Part shown: in pieces, positions 51,202-62,924 of the stretch | Layout: each line of letters opens with the position of its first letter | How positions within the stretch are numbered: the first letter of the stretch is position 1 | From: Symsagittifera roscoffensis | Lineage: Eukaryota; Xenacoelomorpha; Acoela; Convolutidae | Assembly (NCBI RefSeq): GCF_963678635.1 | Contig: NC_087064.1 | Span: forward strand, 6,048,411 to 6,112,410 | Reading direction: 5' to 3' | Length of the DNA: 64,000 nt | Translations under genes and position numbers: made by a program | The notes under the pieces: generated by a model | Told to the model about the DNA's origin: nothing | What the model saw: only the letters and a program-made list of their open reading frames with translations | Databases searched by the model: none

Positions 51202-51710
51202 TTAGTTTGCGGTGAAAAACGTTTGATTGCTTCCAGGATTATTTTTTCAAACTAGAGATATTTTCTAATCTATTTTGAAAAGTTTCGTAAAACTGATGCG
51301 TCTTTTACCAAATTGAATTTGCATGTATTCGTGCAACTTTGCCAGGTTTCCTTTGCCTTAAGGGATACATAATCTAGAAGTAAAGACTAGAAGAAACCTA
51401 AAAAGCAATGAACGCAACAAAATATGAAAAAGAGGTTATACTAATCTTTGATAAACTATCAACGAATTAATAAAAATTGATTACAATGGAGTTTTGTTGA
51501 ATAAAATTATGACTAGATATTCGATTAATGTGGCAAATTTAGTTCACATAATGGATTTTTGATCAACTATGACCAATTTCTGTCAATAAAACGGCAAAGA
51601 AAAATCAATGACAACCCATTACACTCAATTTTAGTTCATTTTTGTTTTCATTTTGATCGATTACTTTTTGTGCATTAAATTTTTGATTATTTATGCATGA
51701 TTTTTTTCAG

Positions 51711-51875
51711 CAACACTCGAACCGGGACGAACAGTTTCATCCCCATGTTCACCAATCACTACTCACTCACGTACACCCTACTACGAGCCCCACCATACTC
51801 GACTACGACCCCCCCCCCCCCCAATCGTCTCTCAACTACGCCCCGCCCCTAATTATAATCGATTGCGGGGTTTAG
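51711..51875 (+). CDS. Weak candidate terminal exon, His/Pro-rich
   Basis: A strong acceptor TTTTTTTCAG ends at 51710. The frame is open in phase for 54 codons to TAG at 51873-51875. It codes for a His/Pro-rich tail with a poly-C run that translates as PPPP. The poly-C run and lack of a partner exon keep this uncertain. Confidence 0.25.
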   Translation, partial: QHSNRDEQFHPHVHQSLLTHVHPTTSPTILDYDPPPPQSSLNYAPPLIIIDCGV

Positions 51876-52593
51876 AAGTAATTTCTGAATATAAAAACAA
51901 TATAATCAATTATTATCCATGAAACTTCAGAGGGCGTAGAATTGAAAATATTAGTTGTTGCTACCATGTACCGTTCTGTGATATGACAGTTACTAAACTT
52001 CATGCAAACTACTAGCAAATTTTGCTGAGTTCTTTTGAATTGAAAAAACTAGCGCGAGCCAAGTTTGAGTCGGACCAATTCAAATCGTCGAGATAGTGAC
52101 AGCCAATCATCTCGTATTCAGAGGCGTGACTAAATTAAAACTATTGTTTACCAAAGAAGCTTGGAGTCGGATAAATTTGGATTGAAAAGCTGTCAGAAGG
52201 TGAAAAACAACTTCGGGTGCTCAAATTTGTATGATTTTGTACAACTTAACGCGTATCACAGCAGCAGTATTTTTTTTCAGATTAAAAAACTGTTTTTTAT
52301 TGCAGATATATAATTGTTCAAGCTGCTTTTATGTTCATAATCTAATGGATGTTGATTTATTAACAATTCATCACTTAACATTTATTCGCTCTTCTTAATA
52401 CAAAACTGGTCCGATAACTCTCCAATTTTGGACGAATCAGACGTTAAACAATCCTGCTAATTTTAATGACCCAGCAATAGCTTTCATTGATTTACAATTT
52501 AATTTTTTAATATTTCTACTGAAAACTATTAAAAAAATCATTGGTTGAAAAAAAAACAGCTATAGTCACGTGACAGTAGAGCAGTGTAGAAAA

Positions 52594-52663
52594 ATGTCTC
52601 CCAATCGAGCACAGTATCTACGACTTGCCATCTTTGCGGCAACTGCTTTGAGCCTTCCGCTGA
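52594..52663 (+). CDS. Exon 1 of a small secreted protein gene (signal peptide)
   Basis: ATG at 52594 starts a 23-codon frame that looks like a signal peptide: a basic start (MSPNRAQYLR) and a hydrophobic core (LAIFAATALSLPL). It ends in a perfect donor A/GTAAGTA at 52663-52664, after the first base of a codon. Upstream lies a 10-bp palindrome GTCACGTGAC with an E-box (52566-52575). Exon 2 at 54572 has the matching phase. The intron of about 1.9 kb holds a hAT MITE copy that begins almost at the donor. Confidence 0.55.
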
Positions 52664-52669
52664 GTAAGT

Positions 52670-53010
52670 ACTTCTGGGGTGAGGGAGGAGGGGTGGGTGT
52701 TTTATAAGTAAATAACGTGTCTTTTAAAAGTGTGGACCAAATAGATTTTCTGAGCTCTCCCAAACCACTATAAGACAGTAACTTGTGGACCAAATTTTGT
52801 GCGCCGCAGGCAAATTTTTGAATTAAGGCCAAAAAAGGGGGTTTTTAGGTACTTTTTGGAAATTTTCGACCAAAAAATCGCGGTTTTTTGGTGCGCGCTC
52901 CCCCCCTCAAAATTAGTATAGATTGGCACCAAAGGCACATTTAAATTTTAAGGTCACTCTGCCAAAAATGGAGGAGAGGGCATCCGCCCCCCCCCTAAAC
53001 CGGCTACTGA
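52670..53010 (-). mobile_element. hAT-type MITE copy in inverse orientation (in intron)
   Basis: Inverse of the element at 41795-42229: CTGAGCTCTCCCAAA, GCGCCGCAGGCAAATTTTTG, TGCGCGCTCCCCCCCTCAAAATTAGTATA (in parts) and a degenerate end CCCCTAAACCGGCTACTG. The left end is eroded, and the right end is near 53010. Confidence 0.75.
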
Positions 53011-53026
53011 CTGGCAGGACTAGATT

Positions 53027-53285
53027 TATGCGAAGCGACAATTCGTAGCAGGCGACAATTCGTAACAGGCGACAGTTCGAAAGAATAAATTAAGCGGCAA
53101 ACACTACTAATTTATGCGAACCATTTCCCTCGTGCCGGATGTAAGCGCAGCGGAGCGAAGCGGAGCAAGTGTATGCTACTTGCCAAGGCCTTGTTACGAA
53201 ATGTCACTTGTTACCAATTGCCGCCTGTTAAGAATTGTCGTCTGTTAAGAATTGTCGCCTGATACAAATGGTCGCCCTATCCTAG
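53027..53285. mobile_element. Small foldback element built of GGCGACAATTCGT repeats
   Basis: Left side has three copies of a GGCGACAATTCGTARCA-like word (about 53033-53083). The right side has the inverse words (AATTGTCGCCTGTTAAG-like, about 53205-53280). The centre includes AGCGCAGCGGAGCGAAGCGGAGC. Confidence 0.65.
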
Positions 53286-53289
53286 ATTT

Positions 53290-54560
53290 TGAGTCGAACA
53301 AAAAATGGAAACCAAAATTTTTGAACCAAAATTTCAAATTTGATTTTTTTTGCTAGTCCAGTGACTATTATACTTTCAAATATCACCAAGAAAACAAATA
53401 CCTTATTCGCATCTTTTATAATTGATTTACAGATACTATTTTGTTGTCCAAACATACCCAAATTCAGTTGGGAAATCGGAACATACCTATGTTGGCCGTT
53501 AGAGCCGAACATTACGAGGCCAAACGGTGTATTTATGAATTCTAAATTCTAAGCGGAATCGGCGAAAAGAACACTGCCTGTAATCTTCTTTTGTTATTTC
53601 ATTCTCTTTGACCGTTCCAACAAAATTTTAAGATGTTTAAAGGCTTGTCTCTGGAATTCAGGAACATACAGACTTAAAAGTGTGCGCCTATACAGTGCAT
53701 GGCCTCTTAATGAACTAGGTCAAGCAAAGTCGAACTATAAGTCAAGTTCGGCCAAAAACTTTGGCGTAAGCCTGTAAGTTTTTTTTTCACTTTTTAGAAA
53801 ATTTTGACATATGGTTGAAAATAAATGGCATGGGTGAGTAAAAAAGATGTTGTACAATAGCACCAAACAGAAAATTTTTTTTTGATTGGCGAGTGGGTAA
53901 AATTTAACCCGCAACCCAAAATTTCAAAACCTTACGCAAAATAATCTCAAAATCAAAAAATCAGAAAAACCATAGAGTGTGTCTTTGCCATGTTTGTTAT
54001 ACAAAAAAGCAACGAAGATAAATCCTGTCATCTAGCTCTGGACCTGTTGTGTGTGGTGTTCAGGCATATATAAACAAAAATTCTCTTAATTAGCTACAAA
54101 ACTTTTTCTGAAAAGTAAGAAGTTACATCGGTAAAGAGAATTGTTGAATTCCCTTTATAGTACTCTGCAACGGTGCAGATTTTGTAAACTGGTTTATAAA
54201 AACATTTATAAAATCATGAAAACTATTTTTTAAAAAGTTTGTAGGAAAAGTTACATTAGTACAACGTTCTGACATCCCTATCTGGTAACATTCTCAGAAC
54301 CCTATTTTGTAGGAAAATGTATGGTTCTTATAAGAAAAATTTAAGAGTTTGACGACTTCTAGTCAACCCCGGGTAGCATGAAAACAAAATAGACCTACCA
54401 TTGTTTCTAGGATGGAACAAGTTTAATTGACCAGGGTTTGGTTTTAAAGAATCTATGGATATTTATAAACTATTTTTTAAAATGTGAAAATTCAATGTAT
54501 GCAACGCATACGACTCAAACTAATTTTTCAAACTTGTTCTACTCAAATAACTTTTCAAAT
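53290..54560. other. Intron of the candidate secreted gene, no feature
   Basis: AT-rich. A GTCAACCCCGGG word near 54362 resembles the foldback MITE end at 34835. Nothing else recognised. Confidence 0.4.
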
Positions 54561-54571
54561 TTATTTTTTAG

Positions 54572-54807
54572 ATACTGCTCAATTTTTTGTTCTGCAAGTA
54601 AATGATGCAAACATTGAGAGTGAAGTCAAAACAGACAACACGATTGAGCTGTTGTTCAAACACCCGGATGAAAATTGTTCGCATCCAGTGCCAGATGGGT
54701 ACAGCATCAATTCAACCACAGACCCAGGTGTGGATGAGACAGCTGTGGCTACTGCGTCGGCCGGGGTGGACTCGTGTTCGGGGTCTACTCTTCGATACTC
54801 AGGTTGA
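54572..54807 (+). CDS. Exon 2 of the small secreted protein gene
   Basis: Acceptor TTTATTTTTTAG ends at 54571. The frame needs one base from the previous exon, exactly what exon 1 (52594-52663) supplies. It is open for 77 codons to TGA at 54805-54807, so the joined product has 101 residues. The mature part starts soon after the signal core, has two cysteines (ENCSHP, DSCSGS) and an NST glycosylation site, and resembles no family I know. A CAG/GTTGAT just before the stop could be a donor, in which case the gene continues. Sequence after the stop is CA-rich simple repeat. Confidence 0.5.
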
Positions 54808-54809
54808 TG

Positions 54810-55084
54810 TGTCACACACATACACACGCAATATAACACATACACGTTCATACACACATAATAAGACATTCATAAACAGACATTCATAAACGTAACAGAC
54901 ATTCATAAACATCAGGATGAAATTATATAACATGCAGACACACCCACAAAAACGCACACGTTCACACATATACACATATAATAAGGCATAAGTACACATA
55001 CATAAACAAATACGCACACATACATGCACACGTAATTTATTCATGTATGTATGTATGAATGTATGTATGTATGTGTCTACTTAT

Positions 55085-55146
<62 letters not shown>

Positions 55147-55150
55147 ACAG
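54810..55150. repeat. CA-rich simple repeats, (ATGT)n and (CA)n
   Basis: Irregular ACACATA-rich sequence from 54810, an ATGT run at about 55043-55074 and a pure CA run at about 55085-55140. Confidence 0.95.
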
Positions 55151-55255
55151 ACTCAAACACATACCCACTAGCATCAATTTGCGAATGGATGCGTGCTTGA
55201 AAAAAAGAACCCTTTTTCACCTATGGAGGCATTTTAAAAGAAATTATTAAGAGCT

Positions 55256-56960
55256 GTTCGCGCTTAAATTAATGACTTTATATGACGCGAAAGTTATGAA
55301 GCTAAAATTAGATTTTCTAAAACAGGCAAAAAGACTTGAAATTAGTGGCTTGTCCAATTGAGGTCAGTTTGCCATCAAAAACGTTACAGATGTGTTTTGG
55401 AATAGTGCAGTACGTTTTCTTTGAATTCATGTTAACCAGAAAAACAACCCATTTTCCTTGCATGGAAAGAGTTCAGCTCTTTTCGTAAACTAGCGAGTGG
55501 TTGCCTTTATGCTCAGACTGAGTTCGAAACACGGACACTACCGCTCTAAAACAAAGTAAAAAACTGATCCAGCTGAATTGGAAACCGCCTAACAAAGAAT
55601 TTTGTTGGTTTCCCAAAAAATATTTTAAGGCGGAATTTTTACTCCTGTCCAGCAACAAAACCGTCAACAAGTGTAACCCTATCGCTCAGTATGCACCGTT
55701 TATTGGTCGTGCCTCATTTGATCAGCAGGGCAGATTCACCGTCTGGTTTAAACCGAATTTGAAACAAAACATCCAATAATCCTTGATGGAAAGCCTATTT
55801 TTGAAAAATTGTTTGTAAGTTGTATTATCATCAGCAGTTCTTAGACTATACCTGTAATTCAGTTGGAAATTGCATAATTGAATCTATGTTCATTGTAAAG
55901 TGATTTGAAATCACTTGAATAAACACTTGATGGCAGAGCTTCCTGTTGAAAGACTTGGTTACCGCCAGCCTCCCTTCACAAATTGAGGTAATGATTACTT
56001 TGGATCTTATTGCGTCATAGTCAGGAAACACTCTCGGAAGCAACGGTGCTTCCTTTCTTCATGTATGTCCACATAGTCTATACATATTGAGATTGTCTTA
56101 TTCATGGACATGGCTTCAGGTGTAATGAAAATGAAAAGATTCGTAGCGCGTCGCGGCACTCCATCAGTCATTTGGCCGATAACGACACCAACTTCTTGGG
56201 AGCCGAGAAAGATCTCTTGAAACGTACTTAGTCTAGAAACGCACCCGTAGAGATGCCGAAAAAGAGTATCGAAGGTGAATTGGACCCTCCGGCAGCATCA
56301 CATCAAGAGAACGTCTCGTTCGGTATGGTAGAAGATTTTTCTACGCAATAATAAGAATGAAAAACTCCTTCTCAAAGTTCTTGAAACGTATTTTCGTCTC
56401 GTAGAACAATGACTGATTTTCGTCTCGCCCTATAACATGAATATAAGCAAGTCCGGCTGGCTGTGAGATGGCTTTTCTTTTCTCTCTTCTTAGTAGCGAC
56501 TACCGAAAGCGCTAAGCTACGTCAACCTAATTTGGTGTCGCCAAGAGTATGTATCAGCCCTGAACAAACGCAGTAAGTGGCACTCTGATACTGACTTCAT
56601 TTCAAAAATAGGCGATTTAATTTGGATTGTCGAAAAACGCAGCTCAAGGGCAGTACCCTTTGGCTCGTACTAAAATTCTCAATTAGGGAAAACACAACAT
56701 ACCACGATCTGCCGTAGTCACAACAGGCTCCGGCAAAGTAACTCGACCGGCCGTAAAACTCGCACCCTTTTTAGCTCTTTTGGAGGCTGAGGATGTTCGC
56801 GATTAAACTAATGACGTCGTATGGCGCGAAAAACAAGAAGCTAAAATTATATTTTCTAAGACAGACGAAAGGCCTTTAATTTACTGGCTTGTCCAATTGA
56901 GGTCAGTTTGCCTTCAAAAACATTACAGATGTTTTATGGAATAGTGCAGTTTGTCTTATA
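55256..56960 (+). mobile_element. BEL/Pao LTR retrotransposon remnant
   Basis: Direct repeats starting TGTTCGCG (55256-55420 and 56794-56960) look like LTR starts. The right copy is preceded by a purine-rich GGAGGCTGAGGA. Between them lies only the integrase end of a BEL/Pao pol. So the element is internally deleted, with the left LTR truncated. Confidence 0.75.
55690..56793 (+). pseudogene. BEL/Pao integrase C-terminal half, decayed
   Basis: Plus-strand frames, shifted in places, give the BEL/Pao order: AELPVERL...QPPFT with a GNDYFGSY block (about 55930-56010), RFVARRGTPSV (about 56137-56170), DNDTNFLGAEKDLLK with the second catalytic Asp (about 56178-56222), DPPAASH (about 56283-56303), the RLVRYGRRF block of the catalytic Glu region (Glu not preserved), SRPIT, and the C-terminal module KIGDLIWI...VRSAVVTTGSGKVTRPAVKLAP (about 56605-56770). 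Stops and indels show that it is dead. Confidence 0.78.
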
Positions 56961-57344
56961 GGATACGAAAGTGCATCATATTTTGGTTCGCAAACACGTA
57001 CATTATTCCCGGAGAGTATACCTGGGCTTAACACAGGGACAGTTTTTCCGGACACTATACTCGTTCACTAATCTTGGACGATTATTCCCAAAAACCGATA
57101 TACGATCGATCGTGAAATTTCTCAATCTCTTCTGGAAAGCTGCATGTCATGATCAGACAATGCACACACCTACGTAAGGTGTAACAGACTACTGCTAGCA
57201 CTAAGTACGTGACTCTAAAACGAACCATAAAATTTGAAACAGAGAGGTGACGAAGTAAAGTGACGCCACATAGGATACGTGCGATTATTCCCGGACGACT
57301 ACTCCGAAACACAACCCAGTTGGCCTAAAGTTCAGTGCGGCTCG

Positions 57345-57522
57345 CCGAAAGCAACCAATTGGCCTAAAACGACCCAATTGACCGAAGCGACTCAGTTGGC
57401 CAAAACGACCCAGTTGGCCGAAACGACCCCTTTGAGCGAAATGACCAATTTGGCTGAAATGACCCAGCTGACCGAAACGACCCAGTCGGCCAAAACGACC
57501 CAAATAACCAAAGGGGAGGCCT
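57345..57522 (+). repeat. 18-bp minisatellite, about 10 copies
   Basis: Units of the form ACGACCCAGTTGGCCAAA with substitutions but almost no indels. In frame with a plus-strand ORF (57279-57560) this gives a six-residue repeat TQLAKT/TQLAET, so the ORF may be only a consequence of the repeat. Confidence 0.9.
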
Positions 57523-57699
57523 TTTCAGGTATTCTGATTGCGGAAATGTGGTTGAAGTAGAGCCGGCAACCATTTTTTCTCCACACCCAAAGTGTCTAAT
57601 AGGTTTTTTCGGAATCTACCGATGACCACCTTTTCAAAACTTGTAAGACTAAAAAACCAAAATTTTATCCATTTGTGCGAGCTTGCTATGCATATATTT

Positions 57700-57900
57700 A
57701 TTACAGAAACATACACTGACAAGCACAAGCATAAATACTCATACACGCATGCACATGTAAACATCCACACACACTCTAATGCAGTCAGAAAGAAACGAGC
57801 ACAAATGCACTCACACCCACGAACACTAACAACCACACCTACACGCCCACACACACCTACAACTCACACACACCCTTACACTCACAGGCACAATCAAATT
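57700..57900. repeat. CACA-rich simple sequence
   Basis: Irregular ACACAC/CATACA-rich stretch without longer unit. Confidence 0.7.
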
Positions 57901-58309
57901 AACATGATTTTTTTCGAGATCAATCTTACCTGTAATTTTTTTTTGAGGAAACCCATTTTGCCGTCCAACTACAACCCGTATTGATCAAAGCAAAAACTGA
58001 AGATAGATTTTTTGCCGATTTTTCGAACTTTTGCAGCCATTCAAAATAAATTTTGTCATAAAAATTTATCAGTTAAACTCTGTTTCATAGACAATTTTTC
58101 AGTGAGTTCCGCTCATCGAATTGTAAAAGAAACTTTTTTTTCTAATATGATAAGAACTTTAGGTCTGGAAAAATTATCTACAGGCGTATTTCGAGCCAAT
58201 ATAGACTTTTTTGATTGCTGCCCGTGTCGAGGTCCGCAACTAATTTTTCGAATTTGTCTGAACAGGGTTCATAATCCATAGTCTGGACAGAGTTTTAAGT
58301 CGCGGAAAA

Positions 58310-58775
58310 ACTCTGGAAATACCGTATCTCGGTTGCAATCGTCGCGGCGGTCGAAAAATTAGTTGCGGAGGTCGAAACTATAGTCGCGGCGGTCAAAAAA
58401 TTAATCAAGTCCGTCAAAAATTTAGTCGCGATATGGTCAAAAAACAAGTCGCAGCGGTCAAAAAATGATTCACGGCGGTCGAAAAACTAGTACGGTGGTC
58501 AAAAAATAGTCAAGGTGGTCGAAAGATTAGTCGCGGTGGTCAAAAAAGTAGTCAGGGTGGTCGAAAAACTAGTTGCCGCATGTTCGAAAATTAAGTCACG
58601 GCGGTCCAAAAATTAGTCGCGGTGGTCAAAAAATTAGACGCGAGGCTCGAAAAATTACTTGCGGTGGTCGAAAAAATGTTCGCAGTATAGTCAAAAAATT
58701 AGTTGCGGCGGTCGAAAATTTAGTCGCGGCATGGTCGAAAAACTAGTCGCGGCATAGTCGAAAAGTTCGTCAGGG
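58310..58775. repeat. Satellite-like array of about 22-bp units
   Basis: About twenty variable copies of GTCGCGGCGGTCGAAAAATTA (GTCGCGGTGGTCAAAAAATTA and similar). Related shorter words (GGTCGCG, CAGTCGCGG) recur at 59360-59700. Confidence 0.85.
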
Positions 58776-58789
58776 CGCTGTAATGACAG

Positions 58790-60015
58790 TTCTTCAAAAA
58801 TTCGTCGCAAAAATTTGGAGAACACGAAATCATGAAATAATCAGAAACAGATAGTGAAAAACAGCAATTGTTACGTTACAACTAAAACTTTTTTGGTTTC
58901 ATTTTATAATTAATGAGTTATTTGCTAGCAAAACTGTCAAACAATTGCGAATAGTAAAAAAAACGGTTTATATGTATTTTTATTGTGCAGATAGCTAGAT
59001 GAATTTATTTGCTGATCATATACAGGACCGACATCAAAAGACCTACACATGTCCCAATATCAACTATAAGCCTTTTCGGTGCAACGAAAAAATTGCAACT
59101 ATTAACAAAATGTCGGTCGAGAAAGTTGTTGGGTCGAAAAATTCAAAACATATCGAAATTCGATCAGGAAAATTGACACTTACCAATTGTTGGTCGAGAA
59201 AAACGAAAAATATATCGAGCACCTCGACCCGGTTAAAAAAAACAATCGGCGCTACTGAAGAATACACACTCCTCTACCAAACACAGTCGAGTTTTGTTTA
59301 TCGTTCAATTTAATTCCGTTTAACTTTTATCGGTTGAGTAAATTCATCAGCCAATTGATTGTTTCAACTGCGTCGAATCCTTTCGAAATGTTTTTCTCCA
59401 GTCGTTTTTCCCTGATTGCTTTTAATTTTTCTTCAGTTGCGCCAGTTGCGGTTTTCTCAATTTTCGACCGCGGCGTTTACGTTTTAGACCATGCCCGACT
59501 AATTGCTTTACTTTGGTCGCGCCAGTCGCGGTTAACTGTCCTTCGGTAGTGTCGATCGCGGACACACTGCCTCGATCCGCAAAGTCTGGAAATACCAATT
59601 TGGTTGCGGCAGTCTGAAAATATCCAGTTTCGGTCGTGGCAGTCTGCATATACCAAATTTGGTCGCGACTGTCTGATCATAAAACCACAACCTCGACCCA
59701 CGGCCAAAACAGCGCATTATTTCAGTCAAACAATACACCGAAACGGTTTTTTGGCGCAGTTATGCCAAAATTTTATGCAGCGAAAATTGTTCCCTAAGTA
59801 AGCTATTTTTGACGTTTCGTTTCCAATTGACAATCTGCCCCAACCCCTTGAGAAAACTTAGACTGCTCCCTGGTCACATAGGTTGTGTGTCAATTAGCGC
59901 CCTTTAACTGCAGGTCTGAATGCGGGCACCCTGTACTCAATCAATGTGTCAAGTTGGAGCAACACAGGAGGCTCTCTGTGGGGGAGCAGCGAGTGGTCAG
60001 GATGCACACGTGAGC
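58790..60015. other. Stretch without confident gene
   Basis: A plus-strand frame of 104 codons (58999-59313) lacks known motifs. 59350-59710 is rich in GGTCGCG/CAGTC words related to the preceding array. Nothing else recognised. Confidence 0.4.
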
Positions 60016-60022
60016 ACATACT

Positions 60023-60278
60023 AGAAAGTGACTTCTCTCAATTGAGAAGCCAATTCTCTGAAGCAGATCAAAAAATTTTATTGAAAAAAGGGTGAGGGGA
60101 ACGGGTTTTATGATTCGTTTTGTAAGATGCGTCATCAAATTATTTGATTATAATCAAATAATTTGATGACGCATCTTACAAAACGAATCATAAAACCCGT
60201 TCCCCCCGCCCTTTTTTTAATAAAATTTTTAAATCTGCTTCACAGAATTGGCTTCTCAATTGAGAGAAGTCACTTTCT
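60023..60278. repeat. Near-perfect 256-bp palindrome without spacer
   Basis: The two 128-base arms are inverse copies with only a few differences and meet exactly at 60150/60151 (TTATTTGATTA/TAATCAAATAA). The arms contain AGAAAGTGACTTCTCTCAA, TCGTTTTGTAAGATGCGTCA and their inverses. No target duplication seen. Confidence 0.95.
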
Positions 60279-60279
60279 T

Positions 60280-62385
60280 TGTTTTTGAGAACGGACGATA
60301 AAACGCGGTTACTTTGCAATAACTACAGAAGTACTTTTTACAACCACTTTGTCGCTTTCTATTGCAATACTTCATTGACATCTTGACATCCTGTTTTCTT
60401 ACCCAGCTAAAAAATTATGGGTTCAGCTTAATTTGAAGCAGGGGAGGGCTTCAGAAAAAAGTTTTGAGTCGATTGTACTTTGAAGGTCTTCCAAACGAGT
60501 TATGTTCTTTTAAAACCATAATAAAATTCAGTAAAGATGAGAAAACTGCAAACAAGATTGAGAACCATTTGATAAAATGTCCGACTTTTGTCCAGTTTAA
60601 AGACCAATACAGGTTAAAGATGATGCAAAAAAAACGTACCACCGTACGAGGGTAAATAAAGATAAATAATCTTCTAGTGATAGAGATTCTGCAAAAATTC
60701 TCAGATAATTGGATTTAGAACACAAAGCTAAGCACTGTACAGCCATCAAGGAGGAAAAATTTTCAGGCAAAAGAAACCGCTGGCTGAATTTAGCTGTTAC
60801 AATACCTCGCCATACTAGATCCAAGTTAAATTAGTTACAGATTGAGTGCAACTTGCAATATGATTAAGGATGAAAAGATAATTGTTAAATGGACCGAATT
60901 TGTAGTGAAAATAATACATTAAAGGCGCTAACAAAAATGAATCTACAGTTTCAAGTAAAAGAAAAAGTTTTAGAGAGAGGTTGTTTTTATGTACCAAGGA
61001 ACTCAAAAAACTTAGTTTTAATGGTAAAATTTAGTCACAAAGTTGTTAAAACTGGGACCATTTATCATTTAAAGGAGCAGTAAAATTTCCTATCGGCATC
61101 CAATTTCAAGCTTTATTAACCGATTAGAAATTGAATTTGCTCAATTAATAATCGATCAATTGATTTTTGAAATCAAATTACAATCAATTATTTTACATTT
61201 TGATCGACTATAATTGATTTAATCCATTTTTTGTTCAAAATAATTGTAATTGACTATAATTGATTTTAATAGATTATTTTCATCTTAATTCTTAATCCCT
61301 TTCTTTGCCCATTTTCACTTCGACCTTGCATCCGGATTGCTTACATTTTATGCTTTTCGTAGACATTGGTTTATGTGAAAAATGTGAAAAATGTTTTAGC
61401 AGTTTTCAAATCAATTCACATTTACAGCGTTTTTATTTTTTCAACTCTTCTCGATCAGTTTCATGATGCAAACGTCAACTTTTTTCTAACCACAAAAGTA
61501 TTAGGACATTGTTTCATTTTTATAAGTTACTTGGAAGAGTTATTTTTTACCTGCTGCGGGAACCTTTCAACCGCGAGAATAAAGGATTAATATCTGTTAT
61601 AATCAATAATAAGAGATTATAATTGATTATAATAGACTAAAAGAGATTATAAGAGGTTTTCGGGAAAAATAATAATGAAATATAATTGATTATAATTCAT
61701 TTTAAGGTCACTAAAAATGTTTTCATTATAATAGATTAAAAATCGTTCAAACATCTCAATTTGGCGCTTATAATTTGTTATAATTTTCATAAAATTTAAT
61801 TCTAATTGTAATATAATAGATCAATTTCTCTTTTTATTGAGTGCGTGTAGTTTGGTTTTAGAAATTGTACTTCAGAAACCACAATATACAGTGAACGGAA
61901 GACGTTGATGAGTATAAACACTAACTTCAAATATAGGGAAGAACAAAAAATTGAATACAGAGCAGGAAAATCTTATACAAAATTATACAAAGATTATTAC
62001 ACAAAATTAATTATACAAAATTACACGAGATTATACAAAATTCACACTTTTTTATTCGTTATTATTGTATCTGATTTGATACCACTTTTGGCTCTCTCTT
62101 TCAATTTTTGATTGAAACCTCGTTCTGCTGCTCAACCGTGAACATTTTGAGAAGCAGCTTCTTAGTACTTGTGGTGTTGTTTTTCTGCGTAAAAAAGATG
62201 GTTACCTTGATAGATACAAAGTGCCCTTATCGTCAATGGTCAGAAAAAAACACCGGTAGTGTCAAATTCAGTTTTTTAAATTTTATTTTTGCAAATGATC
62301 TATGTAATATAAAAAAATTAAGAACATTTTTGTAACTAAAAATTACAGCCCTTTAGTGGGTTGATGCCTTACTACAGTAGCTTTT
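60280..62385. other. AT-rich stretch, dispersed TAATTGATTATAA-type repeats
   Basis: Short frames at 60464-60655 and 60889-61083 have no known motif. From about 61090 the sequence is full of ATTGATTATAATAGATTA words. Confidence 0.45.
61615..61855. repeat. Dispersed AT-rich repeat, copy 1 (about 240 bp)
   Basis: Matches 63655-63885 in order: AGATTATAA-AGAG-TTTTCGG, TCACTAAAAATG, ATTATAATAGATTA, TTGGCGCTTA, ATTGAGTGCGTG. Confidence 0.8.
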
Positions 62386-62389
62386 AAAA

Positions 62390-62626
62390 TATATCAGTTA
62401 TTGCACTCAGTCCGTCATGAATTGCTCTCTCAGCCTGAATGCCGGATCTTTGAAGCTCACATTTTTTATATTCGTTGCTTGGTTTCGATGCAAACCAACC
62501 CAGCCTATTTAAAAAACCAAAAAAAACTTGCATGTAATTTTTAACCTGACGCACAATCACTGTTCTCTGTAAAGAGCTGAAAAGCTTGTAGGTTGGTTGT
62601 TTCTGCACTTTCCTCGTAGATGGAAG
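62390..62626 (+). mobile_element. Diverged second copy of the SINE
   Basis: Aligns with 50985-51185: CTCTCAGCCTGAATGCCGGAT, TTCGTTGCTTG, CCAACCCAGCC, CTTGCATGTA, CACAATCACTGTTC, AGCTTGTAGGTTGGT and CCTCGTAGAT in the same order as in the first copy. Confidence 0.65.
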
Positions 62627-62924
62627 GTCTCCACTTTAGCAAATGGCTTGCAGGCAGTTTTGTGGCTCCCAATTTTCTATAGAGAATTGAAAGATAAGAC
62701 TTTTCATTAGGAGACCAAATTGTGCACAGGATAGGCAATCAGTTTCGTGTTTGCAGTTCTCGGGATCCCAGAGGCAAGCCGTACTCAGTAAAAAAGAAAA
62801 TAATAGATTACAAATGATTTTTATTGTCAGTCTCCATAAACTTCAAAAAAGAATTGATTATAATAGATTAAAAAGGGATTATAATATTACCATTTTCGAA
62901 ACAATAAAAAGCATTATAATTGAT

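Noticed and set aside
55059-55250. 63-codon frame with a HTHTHT run
   Set aside because: Translation of the CA microsatellite.
58999-59313. 104-codon plus-strand frame
   Set aside because: No recognisable domain; Lys/Thr-rich sequence expected by chance in such AT-rich DNA.
59422-59738. Three overlapping minus-strand frames
   Set aside because: They arise from GC-richer repeat words in different frames, with no family motif.
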